A program made the translations under genes and the position numbers. From Idiomarina aminovorans (GTDB lineage: Bacteria > Pseudomonadota > Gammaproteobacteria > Enterobacterales > Alteromonadaceae), in the NCBI RefSeq assembly GCF_023155095.1, contig NZ_JAKNDA010000006.1:1-64000 (forward strand): a stretch of DNA of 64,000 nucleotides. The letters are read 5' to 3'. The notes below the pieces were generated by a model. That model did no database searches. It saw only the letters and a list, made by a program, of their open reading frames with translations, and was not told the DNA's origin. Of the stretch, positions 36,745 to 44,159 are shown one piece after another (within the stretch, counting starts at the first letter, position 1; every line of letters begins with the position of its first letter).

Positions 36745-37647
36745 TTACCGTGGATTCAGCAGCGCCGACGACTTTGACGGCCGGCCAATGCCGCCAAGCC
36801 GGATGTAACGCCAATAGCTAGGCTTCGTCAAGAAACGCACAACACATTTAGCGGTAATTATTGTTTTTCTTATTATGCCGACACGTTTGCGCGACCTCCA
36901 GTTTACGGCCTGCTCCGCAAGGATTTGCTCGCCAATTTCCTGGTACAGGTAACTCGCTGCTAATATTGCAAAACGCGAACGCAATGGCAGTAAAGCGATT
37001 CCCAGGCGAGCATGCCGGTAACGTACTCGGGCTTGTTTGATGAGCCGGCAGATAGCGGCCCGAATTTGAGGTTCGGTATTCTGGTCAGCCGCTAAGATTT
37101 GTGTTGGCGTCAATTCTCCAAGCCAGCTTGCGGGTAGATACCTTCGGCCGAGTGCAGCGTCCTCGTATACATCCCTGGCGATATTGGTCATCTGCATTGC
37201 TATACCCAGATCAATTGCATGATCAATTGCCCGCTTGTCTTTGCTGCCTAGTGCTTCGCACATCATTTCGCCAACAGTCCCGGCGACACAATAACAGTAG
37301 TCATCCAGTTCATCTTTATCCTTAATTTCTACAGTGCCTGTGTCATAGCTCATGCCGCGTAAAAACTCTGAAATTGAGGTCTCGGATATTATTAACACGT
37401 CGTCAGAAAGGTGATTGTTGCTGCCAACGTTAGTTGGCACTGAGCTTCGTATGCTATTCAATCGCTTTAGGGCGGTTGACTTGCTATCGGCTTCGTCAAT
37501 AGCATCATCGATACTCCTCAAAAAAGCATATAAAGCGGTGGCTCTCTGAAATGCGGTCTTGCTTAAAAATAGACCCGCAAAATAAAACGTTTTACCGTTT
37601 TTTTTTAAAATTTCTGCCTGCTCGTGTTTATTAATCGGGATTTTCAT
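36745..37647 (-). CDS. crtB: Phytoene synthase
   Basis: A 300-residue squalene/phytoene synthase that joins two GGPP molecules into phytoene. The two Asp-rich metal sites are RSIDDAIDEAD (near residue 45) and NIARDVYEDAALGR (near residue 155), and CYCVAGTVGEM is a further family block. It overlaps crtI by 4 bp (ATGA), so the pair is translationally coupled. Confidence 0.94.
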   Translation of the reverse strand: MKIPINKHEQAEILKKNGKTFYFAGLFLSKTAFQRATALYAFLRSIDDAIDEADSKSTALKRLNSIRSSVPTNVGSNNHLSDDVLIISETSISEFLRGMSYDTGTVEIKDKDELDDYCYCVAGTVGEMMCEALGSKDKRAIDHAIDLGIAMQMTNIARDVYEDAALGRRYLPASWLGELTPTQILAADQNTEPQIRAAICRLIKQARVRYRHARLGIALLPLRSRFAILAASYLYQEIGEQILAEQAVNWRSRKRVGIIRKTIITAKCVVRFLTKPSYWRYIRLGGIGRPSKSSALLNPR

Positions 37648-39128
37648 GGCAGATCCGTCTGACTATCCGGGAGAAGTCTCTCAACCACTTTAGCCGAACT
37701 CAATACTCCTGGCATACCGGCACCCGGATGGGTTCCTGCGCCAACCAGGAATAAGTTGTTATATACCTCTGAGCGGTTATGAAATCTAAACCAGGCTGAC
37801 TGGGTAAACTTAGGCGAAATAGAAAACCCCGCACCATCCTCGCTTAAGTAGTCAGCTTTGAAATCTTCCGGAGTCATGGAAAAAACGCTAGTGATTGTCT
37901 GCTTAAGGTTAGGAAGTAATGTTTTATCGAGTGCATCAATGATTTTTTTTCTCAACTTCGGCTCTTCTGTCTGCCAGTTAATATTGGCACGTAAGTTCGG
38001 TACCGGGGCCAACACATAAAAGCTATCGCACCCCTTTGGGGCAAAAGAGGCATCTGTTGCCGTAGGCCGATGCAGATAAAGAGAAAAGTCATCCGGCATA
38101 TCTTTTTCAGCAAAAATTTCTTTGAGGAGCTCCTCATAGCGTTTGCCTAACCATATAGTGTGATGTTCAACGTTTGGATATTGTGCTTTAGTTCCAAAAA
38201 ACAGAACATACAATCCCATGGAACGTTGGCTTTTCTCGGTCTTCAACCGAATACTCATTTTTTGTCGTGATTGAGGTAACAATTGTTGATACAAAAAAAG
38301 CGGATCGCCATTGTAGATAAAGTTATCGGCACTCAACGTCTCTCCATCGTTCAAGGTAATAGAACTTATGCATTTACCTGAGATATTGGCCGACACCATT
38401 GTAGTTTCCGTTTTAATGGTTATTCCAACATCCAGCATGAGCTGACGAAGGGATTCGACGATGGCACCAGTACCACCTTTAGCAAAAGAAATTCCATATT
38501 GGCGTTCTAAATAATGTATCAACCCGTAGATTGAGGTTGTCGAGAATGGGTTACCACCAACCAGTAATGGCTGTATCGAGAAAGCCTGTCGCAATTTATC
38601 GTTTTTTAAATATCGGCTGACCATTTTCCAGACACTGCGATCGGCTCTCAGTTTGATTAAATGAGGCACTTGGGCAAGCATCGTCATCAAACGGTGAAAG
38701 GGCTGGTCTGCTAACTGTTCGAATCCAACCTTATAGATTTTACGACTGTGTTCTATAAGCTTTAAATAACCGCTAACATCGTCTGGACTTATCTTTTCTA
38801 TTTCATCTAATGTGTTCTCTATCGTTCCGCCATAATTAAATCTTGTTTTATCGTCAGAAAAGTAGAACTGATACCACGGACTTAATGGAATAAATGTAAT
38901 GTAATCTTGGCGGTTTTTACCAAACAATGAAAATAACTCGTCAAATAAAAACGGGGCAGTTACTACAGTGGGTCCGGCATCAAAAATGAACCCGTTGCGC
39001 TCAAATACTTGTGCGCGGCCACCAAGTTCGGTTTTTTTTTCAATTAATGTTACTTCGTGTCCTTTAGCTGTGGCTCGAAGCGCACAAGCCAGACCACCAA
39101 AACCTCCGCCAATTACAACCGTTTTCAT
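37644..39128 (-). CDS. crtI: Phytoene desaturase
   Basis: A 494-residue FAD enzyme converting phytoene to lycopene. The N-terminal FAD motif is VIGGGFGGLACALRA, followed by FDAGPTVVTAPF. The C-terminal carotenoid-desaturase signature is NLFLVGAGTHPGAGMPGVLSS. Its ATG shares a base with the crtE stop (TAATG), and it overlaps crtB by 4 bp. Confidence 0.95.
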   Translation of the reverse strand: MKTVVIGGGFGGLACALRATAKGHEVTLIEKKTELGGRAQVFERNGFIFDAGPTVVTAPFLFDELFSLFGKNRQDYITFIPLSPWYQFYFSDDKTRFNYGGTIENTLDEIEKISPDDVSGYLKLIEHSRKIYKVGFEQLADQPFHRLMTMLAQVPHLIKLRADRSVWKMVSRYLKNDKLRQAFSIQPLLVGGNPFSTTSIYGLIHYLERQYGISFAKGGTGAIVESLRQLMLDVGITIKTETTMVSANISGKCISSITLNDGETLSADNFIYNGDPLFLYQQLLPQSRQKMSIRLKTEKSQRSMGLYVLFFGTKAQYPNVEHHTIWLGKRYEELLKEIFAEKDMPDDFSLYLHRPTATDASFAPKGCDSFYVLAPVPNLRANINWQTEEPKLRKKIIDALDKTLLPNLKQTITSVFSMTPEDFKADYLSEDGAGFSISPKFTQSAWFRFHNRSEVYNNLFLVGAGTHPGAGMPGVLSSAKVVERLLPDSQTDLP

Positions 39129-40015
39129 TAACTTGCCACCGCTAATTTAGAATGCTTTTGAAAAATTAAGGTTTTGATATAGCCAAAGCAGTTTTGAATA
39201 CTTTCTTCTTGTGTTGCTAATAGACGCTCAGCCAATTTGAGGTGTTTCTCGATATTGATGGTAGCCAGTCGATAAATGTCTTGCTTTGGCGCATTTTTTG
39301 CCAATATCCAGTAACCATTTAGGCGATGATTTTCATCAATATTTCGATCTTCTATATCATCAAGAAGCTGATAAACAACACCAAGCTCAGCAAAGGCTTC
39401 AGTAACAGTAACAATGTTATCTTTATTACTTCCCTGCAATACCATCGCAGAGATAACGGGTAATCCAAGCAGAGCCCCTGACTTTCGCTGAACCGCATCG
39501 ACATAATCGGTATAGGTATAATGCTCAACTGCATTGGTGTCACAGTCGCGAACTTGCCCCTCAGCAGCGGCATGAATTGAATTGCGAAAAATAGTCGCGA
39601 GTGCCCGCATTGAACCTGAGTCGATATGGGGAATCGTGTTGATCAGAAAAAATGCCTCAACAAGTAATGTATCGCCAAGACAAATAGCTGTTTCACTGCC
39701 AAATTCGTACCAAATAGTGCTTACGTTATTCCGGTATCTATCGTTATCCATCAAGTCATCGTGAATTAGTGATGCCTGGTGGACAAGTTCACAAGCACAA
39801 GCGAGATGCTGACATTGCTCTTCTGTTATGCCTAAAGTCAATGCTGTACGCAACGACAGACGAAGCCTGAGACGTTTGCCTTTTGCTAATAACTGATGCT
39901 GCCAGGCAGCTTGAAGTTTAGGCGTCGCGTCGTGCAAACTGCTTGCTAAACGTATTTCGCAGTCACTAGCAAGCCTTTCGATTGTTGCATTTACAACTGA
40001 TTGGTAAGTTGTCAT
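39128..40015 (-). CDS. crtE: Geranylgeranyl diphosphate synthase
   Basis: A 295-residue polyprenyl synthase making GGPP, the first committed precursor. The first Asp-rich motif is LIHDDLMDND (near residue 85) and the second is LLDDIEDRN (near residue 215). It starts 61 bp after the rhodopsin stop, across a 10-bp hairpin. First biosynthetic gene of the cluster. Confidence 0.92.
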   Translation of the reverse strand: MTTYQSVVNATIERLASDCEIRLASSLHDATPKLQAAWQHQLLAKGKRLRLRLSLRTALTLGITEEQCQHLACACELVHQASLIHDDLMDNDRYRNNVSTIWYEFGSETAICLGDTLLVEAFFLINTIPHIDSGSMRALATIFRNSIHAAAEGQVRDCDTNAVEHYTYTDYVDAVQRKSGALLGLPVISAMVLQGSNKDNIVTVTEAFAELGVVYQLLDDIEDRNIDENHRLNGYWILAKNAPKQDIYRLATINIEKHLKLAERLLATQEESIQNCFGYIKTLIFQKHSKLAVAS

Positions 40016-40039
40016 ACAGCCTCCGGAGCGGGCCTAGTT

Positions 40040-40070
40040 TTGACTGAGCCACACAATGTAGCTCAGTCAA
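40040..40070 (-). promoter_or_regulatory. Hairpin between proteorhodopsin and crtE
   Basis: TTGACTGAGC (40040-40049) pairs perfectly with GCTCAGTCAA (40061-40070) around an 11-nt loop, starting 6 bp after the rhodopsin stop codon. No U-run follows in the direction of transcription, so full intrinsic termination is unlikely. It could cause partial termination or protect the rhodopsin mRNA 3' end, giving more rhodopsin than pathway mRNA. Confidence 0.7.
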
Positions 40071-40076
40071 TTTACA

Positions 40077-40850
40077 CTACGCTTTGGTTGCAGTGCTCTC
40101 GTTTGTTGCTGCATACCAAATCAACACACCGAATGCGATTTTATTGACGACATCGGCAAGGTTATAAACAATATTTAACGTATCTTGGTCGGCACTACCG
40201 GTCATGTAGCCTAATACGTAACCCAATGGATAAATTGCCCAGCCAATAGTTACTATCCAGCGCATCGCAGAATACGCATATTTAACAGCCGGGGTTGCTT
40301 TCGAAGCCGCCGCTTTGCCAGCCTCGCCAAAGAAAATCTCGTAGAGGATATAAAGCCAACCGATCATACCAATAACAAAACCAACGGTAATATTAATGTA
40401 ACCCGCTTCACCAAGGTAACCCGGAATCAGCATGACCAAAGTACCTATGAGCAAACGCCAGAAAATACCGGCACTCGCTGCACCAATAGCACGTAGAATT
40501 AAGTAAAACTCAATCATTAGCAATGGCACGGTTAATAACCAATCAATGTAACGGTAAACCGTTGGTGTTTCTCCAGTAGCTACCCAAACGTCTCGCATGT
40601 AAAAGTAATGGAATGCGGCAATAAAAGTCACCAGCGCCGAAACGGTCAAAGACGTTTTCCACTTACCATCGACACATTGTGTTTCCCAAAGAAAGAATAC
40701 TGTAGCGGCAGCAAGCGCCATCGAAATAAGCCAGAACGAAATGCCGACGAAATCATCGGGTTGAAGATTTGCGGCATTTGCGGTTCCCGGCAGCAGTAAT
40801 AATAATGCTGGAACTAATGCCGCTTGCCATTTTTTTAATATTGCGCTCAT
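40077..40850 (-). CDS. Green-absorbing proteorhodopsin (light-driven proton pump)
   Basis: A 257-residue seven-helix rhodopsin with a signal peptide (about 1-26). Asp103 (proton acceptor), Thr107 and Glu114 (proton donor) give the DTE motif of proton pumps. His81 matches the His partner of the acceptor. Lys237 in ADVVNKIAFG is the retinal Schiff-base lysine. Leu111, at the spectral-tuning position, predicts green absorption. GAGG precedes the ATG. It heads the crtEIBY-blh-fni operon, which makes its retinal, so light can add to the proton gradient. Confidence 0.97.
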   Translation of the reverse strand: MSAILKKWQAALVPALLLLLPGTANAANLQPDDFVGISFWLISMALAAATVFFLWETQCVDGKWKTSLTVSALVTFIAAFHYFYMRDVWVATGETPTVYRYIDWLLTVPLLMIEFYLILRAIGAASAGIFWRLLIGTLVMLIPGYLGEAGYINITVGFVIGMIGWLYILYEIFFGEAGKAAASKATPAVKYAYSAMRWIVTIGWAIYPLGYVLGYMTGSADQDTLNIVYNLADVVNKIAFGVLIWYAATNESTATKA

Positions 40851-41268
40851 AAAGCACCTCAGATAAATGATTAAGTTGCCCCCGGCATACCACTTAATTG
40901 CATCAAGGGTGAATAAGGGTGAATAAAAAAAAGCAGCTCATTAACTCTACATAAAAATAACACTTGAGCTACTTATGTATAGACTATTTCAGGTTTTATG
41001 GATCAAAAAAAGATCAAAAAACATTCATTTATTAGATATTTTTTAAAACAGGGGAAATTCAAGGAGTTTAAGCTGGTTTGCCTTATGTGTTTTAGTCGGG
41101 ATATGGACGAGGGTTCTCATCGTTATGCTTAACATACTATTTGGCTGAATTTATCTGCTTCGCTTCTTTGAAGAAAAATTACAATTAGTCTATTTTAAAA
41201 GCTCTTGCGCCGCTCACGCGATAACAATAGCGGTATGACTTAATGTAACCTCCGGGAACTTATAATAT
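40851..41268. other. Divergent intergenic region upstream of proteorhodopsin
   Basis: This 418-bp region holds the rhodopsin promoter (leftward) and the promoter of the secreted-protein gene (rightward). It is AT-rich and includes a 10-bp direct repeat AAGGGTGAAT near 40906. I see no RNA gene, no terminator and no clear light-regulator site. Confidence 0.5.
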
Positions 41269-42042
41269 ATGAAATTTAAAATATTCATTGTTGCGGTTAG
41301 TTTTGCTTTGACTGTAGCCTCCAGTCCGTTAATGGCTGAAGATACTTCCATCACGGTAAGAGTATTGAGCAAAGACGCTAAATTTATAGGTTCAAGCGTA
41401 GGAGGAGCAAGGGTTATCCTACGCGACAAAGAAACGGGTGAGGTTCTGGCACAGGGAGTAACCGCCGGCGGTACCGGAAACACCGCCAAAATAATGCATA
41501 AAAATAGCGGTCGTCGCGCTGGCTTAGCTGATGAATCTGCCGCATCTTTTGAAACTATACTAAACCTTGATCGCCCGCGACTCATTGAAGCGGAAGTTTA
41601 CGGGCCACTTGCACAACCACAAGCAACGCATGCAGCAAGTGCAACTCAATGGGTGATTCCAGGAGGTCACCTCTCGGCTGGTGATGGTTGGGTAATAGTG
41701 CTGCCCGGTCTTATAGTCAATGTAATGGAACCGGCAGCAACTCAAAAAGTATCAATCGATAATGCAAACAACCTATCTATCAGAGCTAATGTCATGATGA
41801 TGTGTGGTTGCCCAATCACTCCTGATGGACTCTGGGATGCGAATCAATTCGAGATTGCTATGACTGTCATAAAAAACGGAAAAAAAATAGCTGAACAAAA
41901 AATGTTTTACGCGGCTGAAAGCAGCATGTTTGAAGGTAAAATGCCTGTCAGAGAGCCGGGAGTATACCAAATCATCGTACATGCTTACGACCCAGAGAAT
42001 GGGAATACCGGTGTCGATAAAACGACGGTTATTATTAAGTAA
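41269..42042 (+). CDS. Secreted protein of unknown function
   Basis: A 257-residue protein with a signal peptide (about 1-23, LMAEDT after cleavage). The mature part looks beta-rich, with two Ig-like sections: one near residues 26-60 (SITVRVLSKDAK, GGARVILRD) and one near 170-255 that ends PGVYQIIVHAYDPENG. A CGCP motif (near residue 181) and several His could bind a metal. I do not recognise the family. It stands alone between the rhodopsin cluster and hipBA, and its ATG lacks a clear ribosome binding site. Confidence 0.65.
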   Translation: MKFKIFIVAVSFALTVASSPLMAEDTSITVRVLSKDAKFIGSSVGGARVILRDKETGEVLAQGVTAGGTGNTAKIMHKNSGRRAGLADESAASFETILNLDRPRLIEAEVYGPLAQPQATHAASATQWVIPGGHLSAGDGWVIVLPGLIVNVMEPAATQKVSIDNANNLSIRANVMMMCGCPITPDGLWDANQFEIAMTVIKNGKKIAEQKMFYAAESSMFEGKMPVREPGVYQIIVHAYDPENGNTGVDKTTVIIK

Positions 42043-42108
42043 AACAATATTTAAGATGGGTAACCGTGCGAAACTTATCACATAATCCCAATACGAGTTT
42101 GGGTATAT

Positions 42109-43422
42109 TCATTCAATAAGCAGTCGACGTTTACGCTCACGCATACCATCAAAAATCGGCGTCGAAACGCTCGTTGGGAAGTCATCAGGTAAATCGTTTT
42201 TCACTCGCTCAATAGCATCATCAACTTGGTCGCACATTTCAGTGATAATTTCACTCATTCTGGTCGGACTGAATTCCGCGTCTTTTGCCGCGTTTAGAAA
42301 ATGACGCTTAAAAATTTGATAGATGTTACATTTCTTACCGCCCGATCCCCGTAAGCTCATCGCAAGTCTTAAGTCGCGAATATTGAGGCCGGTGCCACCC
42401 ACCGCAGGATAAGCAGAAATAATGTCGTAAATCGGGGTCAATCGATAAGCACCATAAGGCTCAATATGAACGGAGAAATTCTTTGCGTGCCCATCAGTCG
42501 CACCTAATAAGAAAAACAACACCTGTGCCCCCATGAAAACCTCGCGATCACGCATGGATTCAGCAGATCCCTGAAGATGTTTCATGATATTGGCAATCGA
42601 TGGTCCGTTATCGGATTCATATTTTCTAGCAGACGGAAGACCAAGTACCTGACAATAATCCTCTTGGGGGAGCCGCATTAGCCATGAATGATCACTGGAA
42701 TATGTACGGTCAAAGCGCTTAATGGCGAGGGCTTTAACATTTGGCGTGATAATCACTTCGCAATCCGGTGCACCAAAACCGAGGGCTCTCGCGATTTTTA
42801 GGCAGAGCATTTCATTCTCCACACTGTCACTCAGATCAATCGTGTGATTATGGCTTTGAATCTTCCCAATCGGAAGTTTAATGATATGAGTCGTCGGCGT
42901 GTTTCCATTTGGAATACACCATACATCGTCTATTTTTAACAGGGCCGTTTTTTCCTGAGCCCCGGCAATTGAGATTCTGAAGTCGTCCAGCTCCCTCAAC
43001 ATGCCCAGAGGTGCCTTAGACTGGTAACCTTTTAAAACCCGCTCTAACTTCTCTTCTGTGAGTCTTTCATACCGAAGTTCACGAACGTCCCCTGGATCCT
43101 CACCTTCTGGGACGAACTGCAACGCACCGACACTATCTTTCCCAATAGCCGAGAGTAAGTCAAACGCTTGGTTGGAGTCGGTTTGATAACGGGCAACAAT
43201 CCGGTCCCTGATCTCCTCATTGTCGGGCAGCAGGTTATCAAAAAAGTTAGTAACTTCCCGTCCTGCATAAGCGTCATGCCGTAACGGCATCGACAAAGAA
43301 ATTGGACGAGCGCCATCTTTAGTGATCCACGCCTCATTATAGGAAAATGTCTGAGCGCCAGAATCACTTCTACTCAAATGCCCTACCCGGTAGCCGTTCA
43401 TATAAACGTCGAGTGTATTCAT
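42109..43422 (-). CDS. hipA: HipA serine/threonine kinase toxin
   Basis: A 437-residue HipA kinase; in E. coli HipA phosphorylates glutamyl-tRNA synthetase and causes persistence. Visible parts are the N-terminal MNTLDVYMNGYRVG, the P-loop-like autophosphorylation segment ISIAGAQEKTALLK, the catalytic TDGHAKNFS and the metal-binding YDIISAYP. I start at ATG 43422, which overlaps the hipB stop (TAATG). A start 18 bp upstream at 43440 is possible. All catalytic motifs are intact, so the kinase should be active. Confidence 0.92.
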   Translation of the reverse strand: MNTLDVYMNGYRVGHLSRSDSGAQTFSYNEAWITKDGARPISLSMPLRHDAYAGREVTNFFDNLLPDNEEIRDRIVARYQTDSNQAFDLLSAIGKDSVGALQFVPEGEDPGDVRELRYERLTEEKLERVLKGYQSKAPLGMLRELDDFRISIAGAQEKTALLKIDDVWCIPNGNTPTTHIIKLPIGKIQSHNHTIDLSDSVENEMLCLKIARALGFGAPDCEVIITPNVKALAIKRFDRTYSSDHSWLMRLPQEDYCQVLGLPSARKYESDNGPSIANIMKHLQGSAESMRDREVFMGAQVLFFLLGATDGHAKNFSVHIEPYGAYRLTPIYDIISAYPAVGGTGLNIRDLRLAMSLRGSGGKKCNIYQIFKRHFLNAAKDAEFSPTRMSEIITEMCDQVDDAIERVKNDLPDDFPTSVSTPIFDGMRERKRRLLIE

Positions 43423-43718
43423 TACCACTCCTCGGTCCATTTATCACCGGGCAATAAAGAGTCACTGCTCTTATTCCGCACGATGCTGATTCTGGGTTTT
43501 ACTGAGAGCTCGAGCTCTAAAGCAGACAGTAAACGAAACAAGGTATCGAGTTGCATTTTCTCTGGCATTGACTCAAATTTTGAGACCGTCCCTTGTCTTA
43601 ATCCGACTAAATCTCCAACCTTAGCTTGACTCAGGCCGCGATTTTTTCGTTCATCTCGTAGGTAGTTCGATAATGCTTTAGGATCAGTAATTTTCATTGC
43701 GCCCTCTTTTATACGCAA
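43422..43718 (-). CDS. hipB: HipB antitoxin, XRE-family repressor
   Basis: A 98-residue protein with a helix-turn-helix at about 20-75 (RGLSQAKVGDLVGLRQGTVSKFE). It should bind and neutralise HipA and repress the operon. Four matching palindromes lie across and upstream of its start codon. It overlaps hipA by one base. Confidence 0.92.
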   Translation of the reverse strand: MRIKEGAMKITDPKALSNYLRDERKNRGLSQAKVGDLVGLRQGTVSKFESMPEKMQLDTLFRLLSALELELSVKPRISIVRNKSSDSLLPGDKWTEEW

Positions 43719-43811
43719 GTTCGTATAAAATTAATATTATACGCATATACGTATAAGTCAATATTTATACGCAACTATGTATAAAATACGTATTATTCGC
43801 GAGTGCGTATA
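43710..43811. promoter_or_regulatory. Four-operator array upstream of hipBA
   Basis: Four 18-bp inverted repeats of the form TATACGCAnnnnCGTATA start at 43710, 43738, 43766 and 43794, an exact 28-bp period. The second copy is the most symmetric; the fourth is the most degenerate (TATTCGCGAGTGCGTATA). The first overlaps the hipB start region. They are the probable HipB-binding sites, as E. coli hipBA also has several operators. Confidence 0.88.
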
Positions 43812-43854
43812 GGGCATGTGGATGAATATCTGGATTGCTCGTTACGTCAAAGAT

Positions 43855-44140
43855 GGAGCTAAAACTTACGATACAATAAAGACGTCCGTGACACTGAAAA
43901 TGACAGAACGTTTTGAATTAGCGTATAATTTAGTCATTAGAAACTGGGGAGGTTGCTAATGAAAAGGTCTCCTGCTCAGGTAAAAAAACAGCAAGTTTTG
44001 TCCCTAAAATTGAGAACTTTAAAACAAGCCTCATGTATGAAGGGTTGAAGTTGAAATGCTCCGTTGACGGTCAAACTATCGCTTCGTTAAAACGTAAATA
44101 TGCGCAATAAGTATGGTGTCGCATACGACAACTATTGCGA
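43855..44140 (+). repeat. Direct repeat A: upstream region, yhfG relic and fic start
   Basis: About 285 bp here are clearly homologous to 48538-48823, covering upstream sequence, the whole yhfG gene and the first dozen codons of fic. Similarity stops at about 44140, where this copy changes to the primase-helicase gene. The pair of repeats flanks about 4.4 kb. Confidence 0.85.
43959..44110 (+). pseudogene. Frameshifted yhfG-type antitoxin
   Basis: Aligns base for base with the intact yhfG at 48641-48793 but is one base shorter: an A is missing from the A-run at about 43983-43989, so the frame ends early. The inhibitory-helix region and the C-terminal end (LKRKYAQ) remain readable after the shift. 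The following fic gene survives only as its first 14 or so codons (44100-44140), so there is no toxin to neutralise. Confidence 0.85.
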
Positions 44141-44159
44141 CATTATTGGTGTCATAGCT

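Noticed and set aside
36731-36814. N-terminal extension of CrtY
   Set aside because: It lies inside crtB and precedes the FAD-binding motif, which should be near the N-terminus.
43710-43811. CRISPR array
   Set aside because: The four repeats are palindromic 18-bp sites with only 10-bp gaps upstream of hipB, so they are operators.
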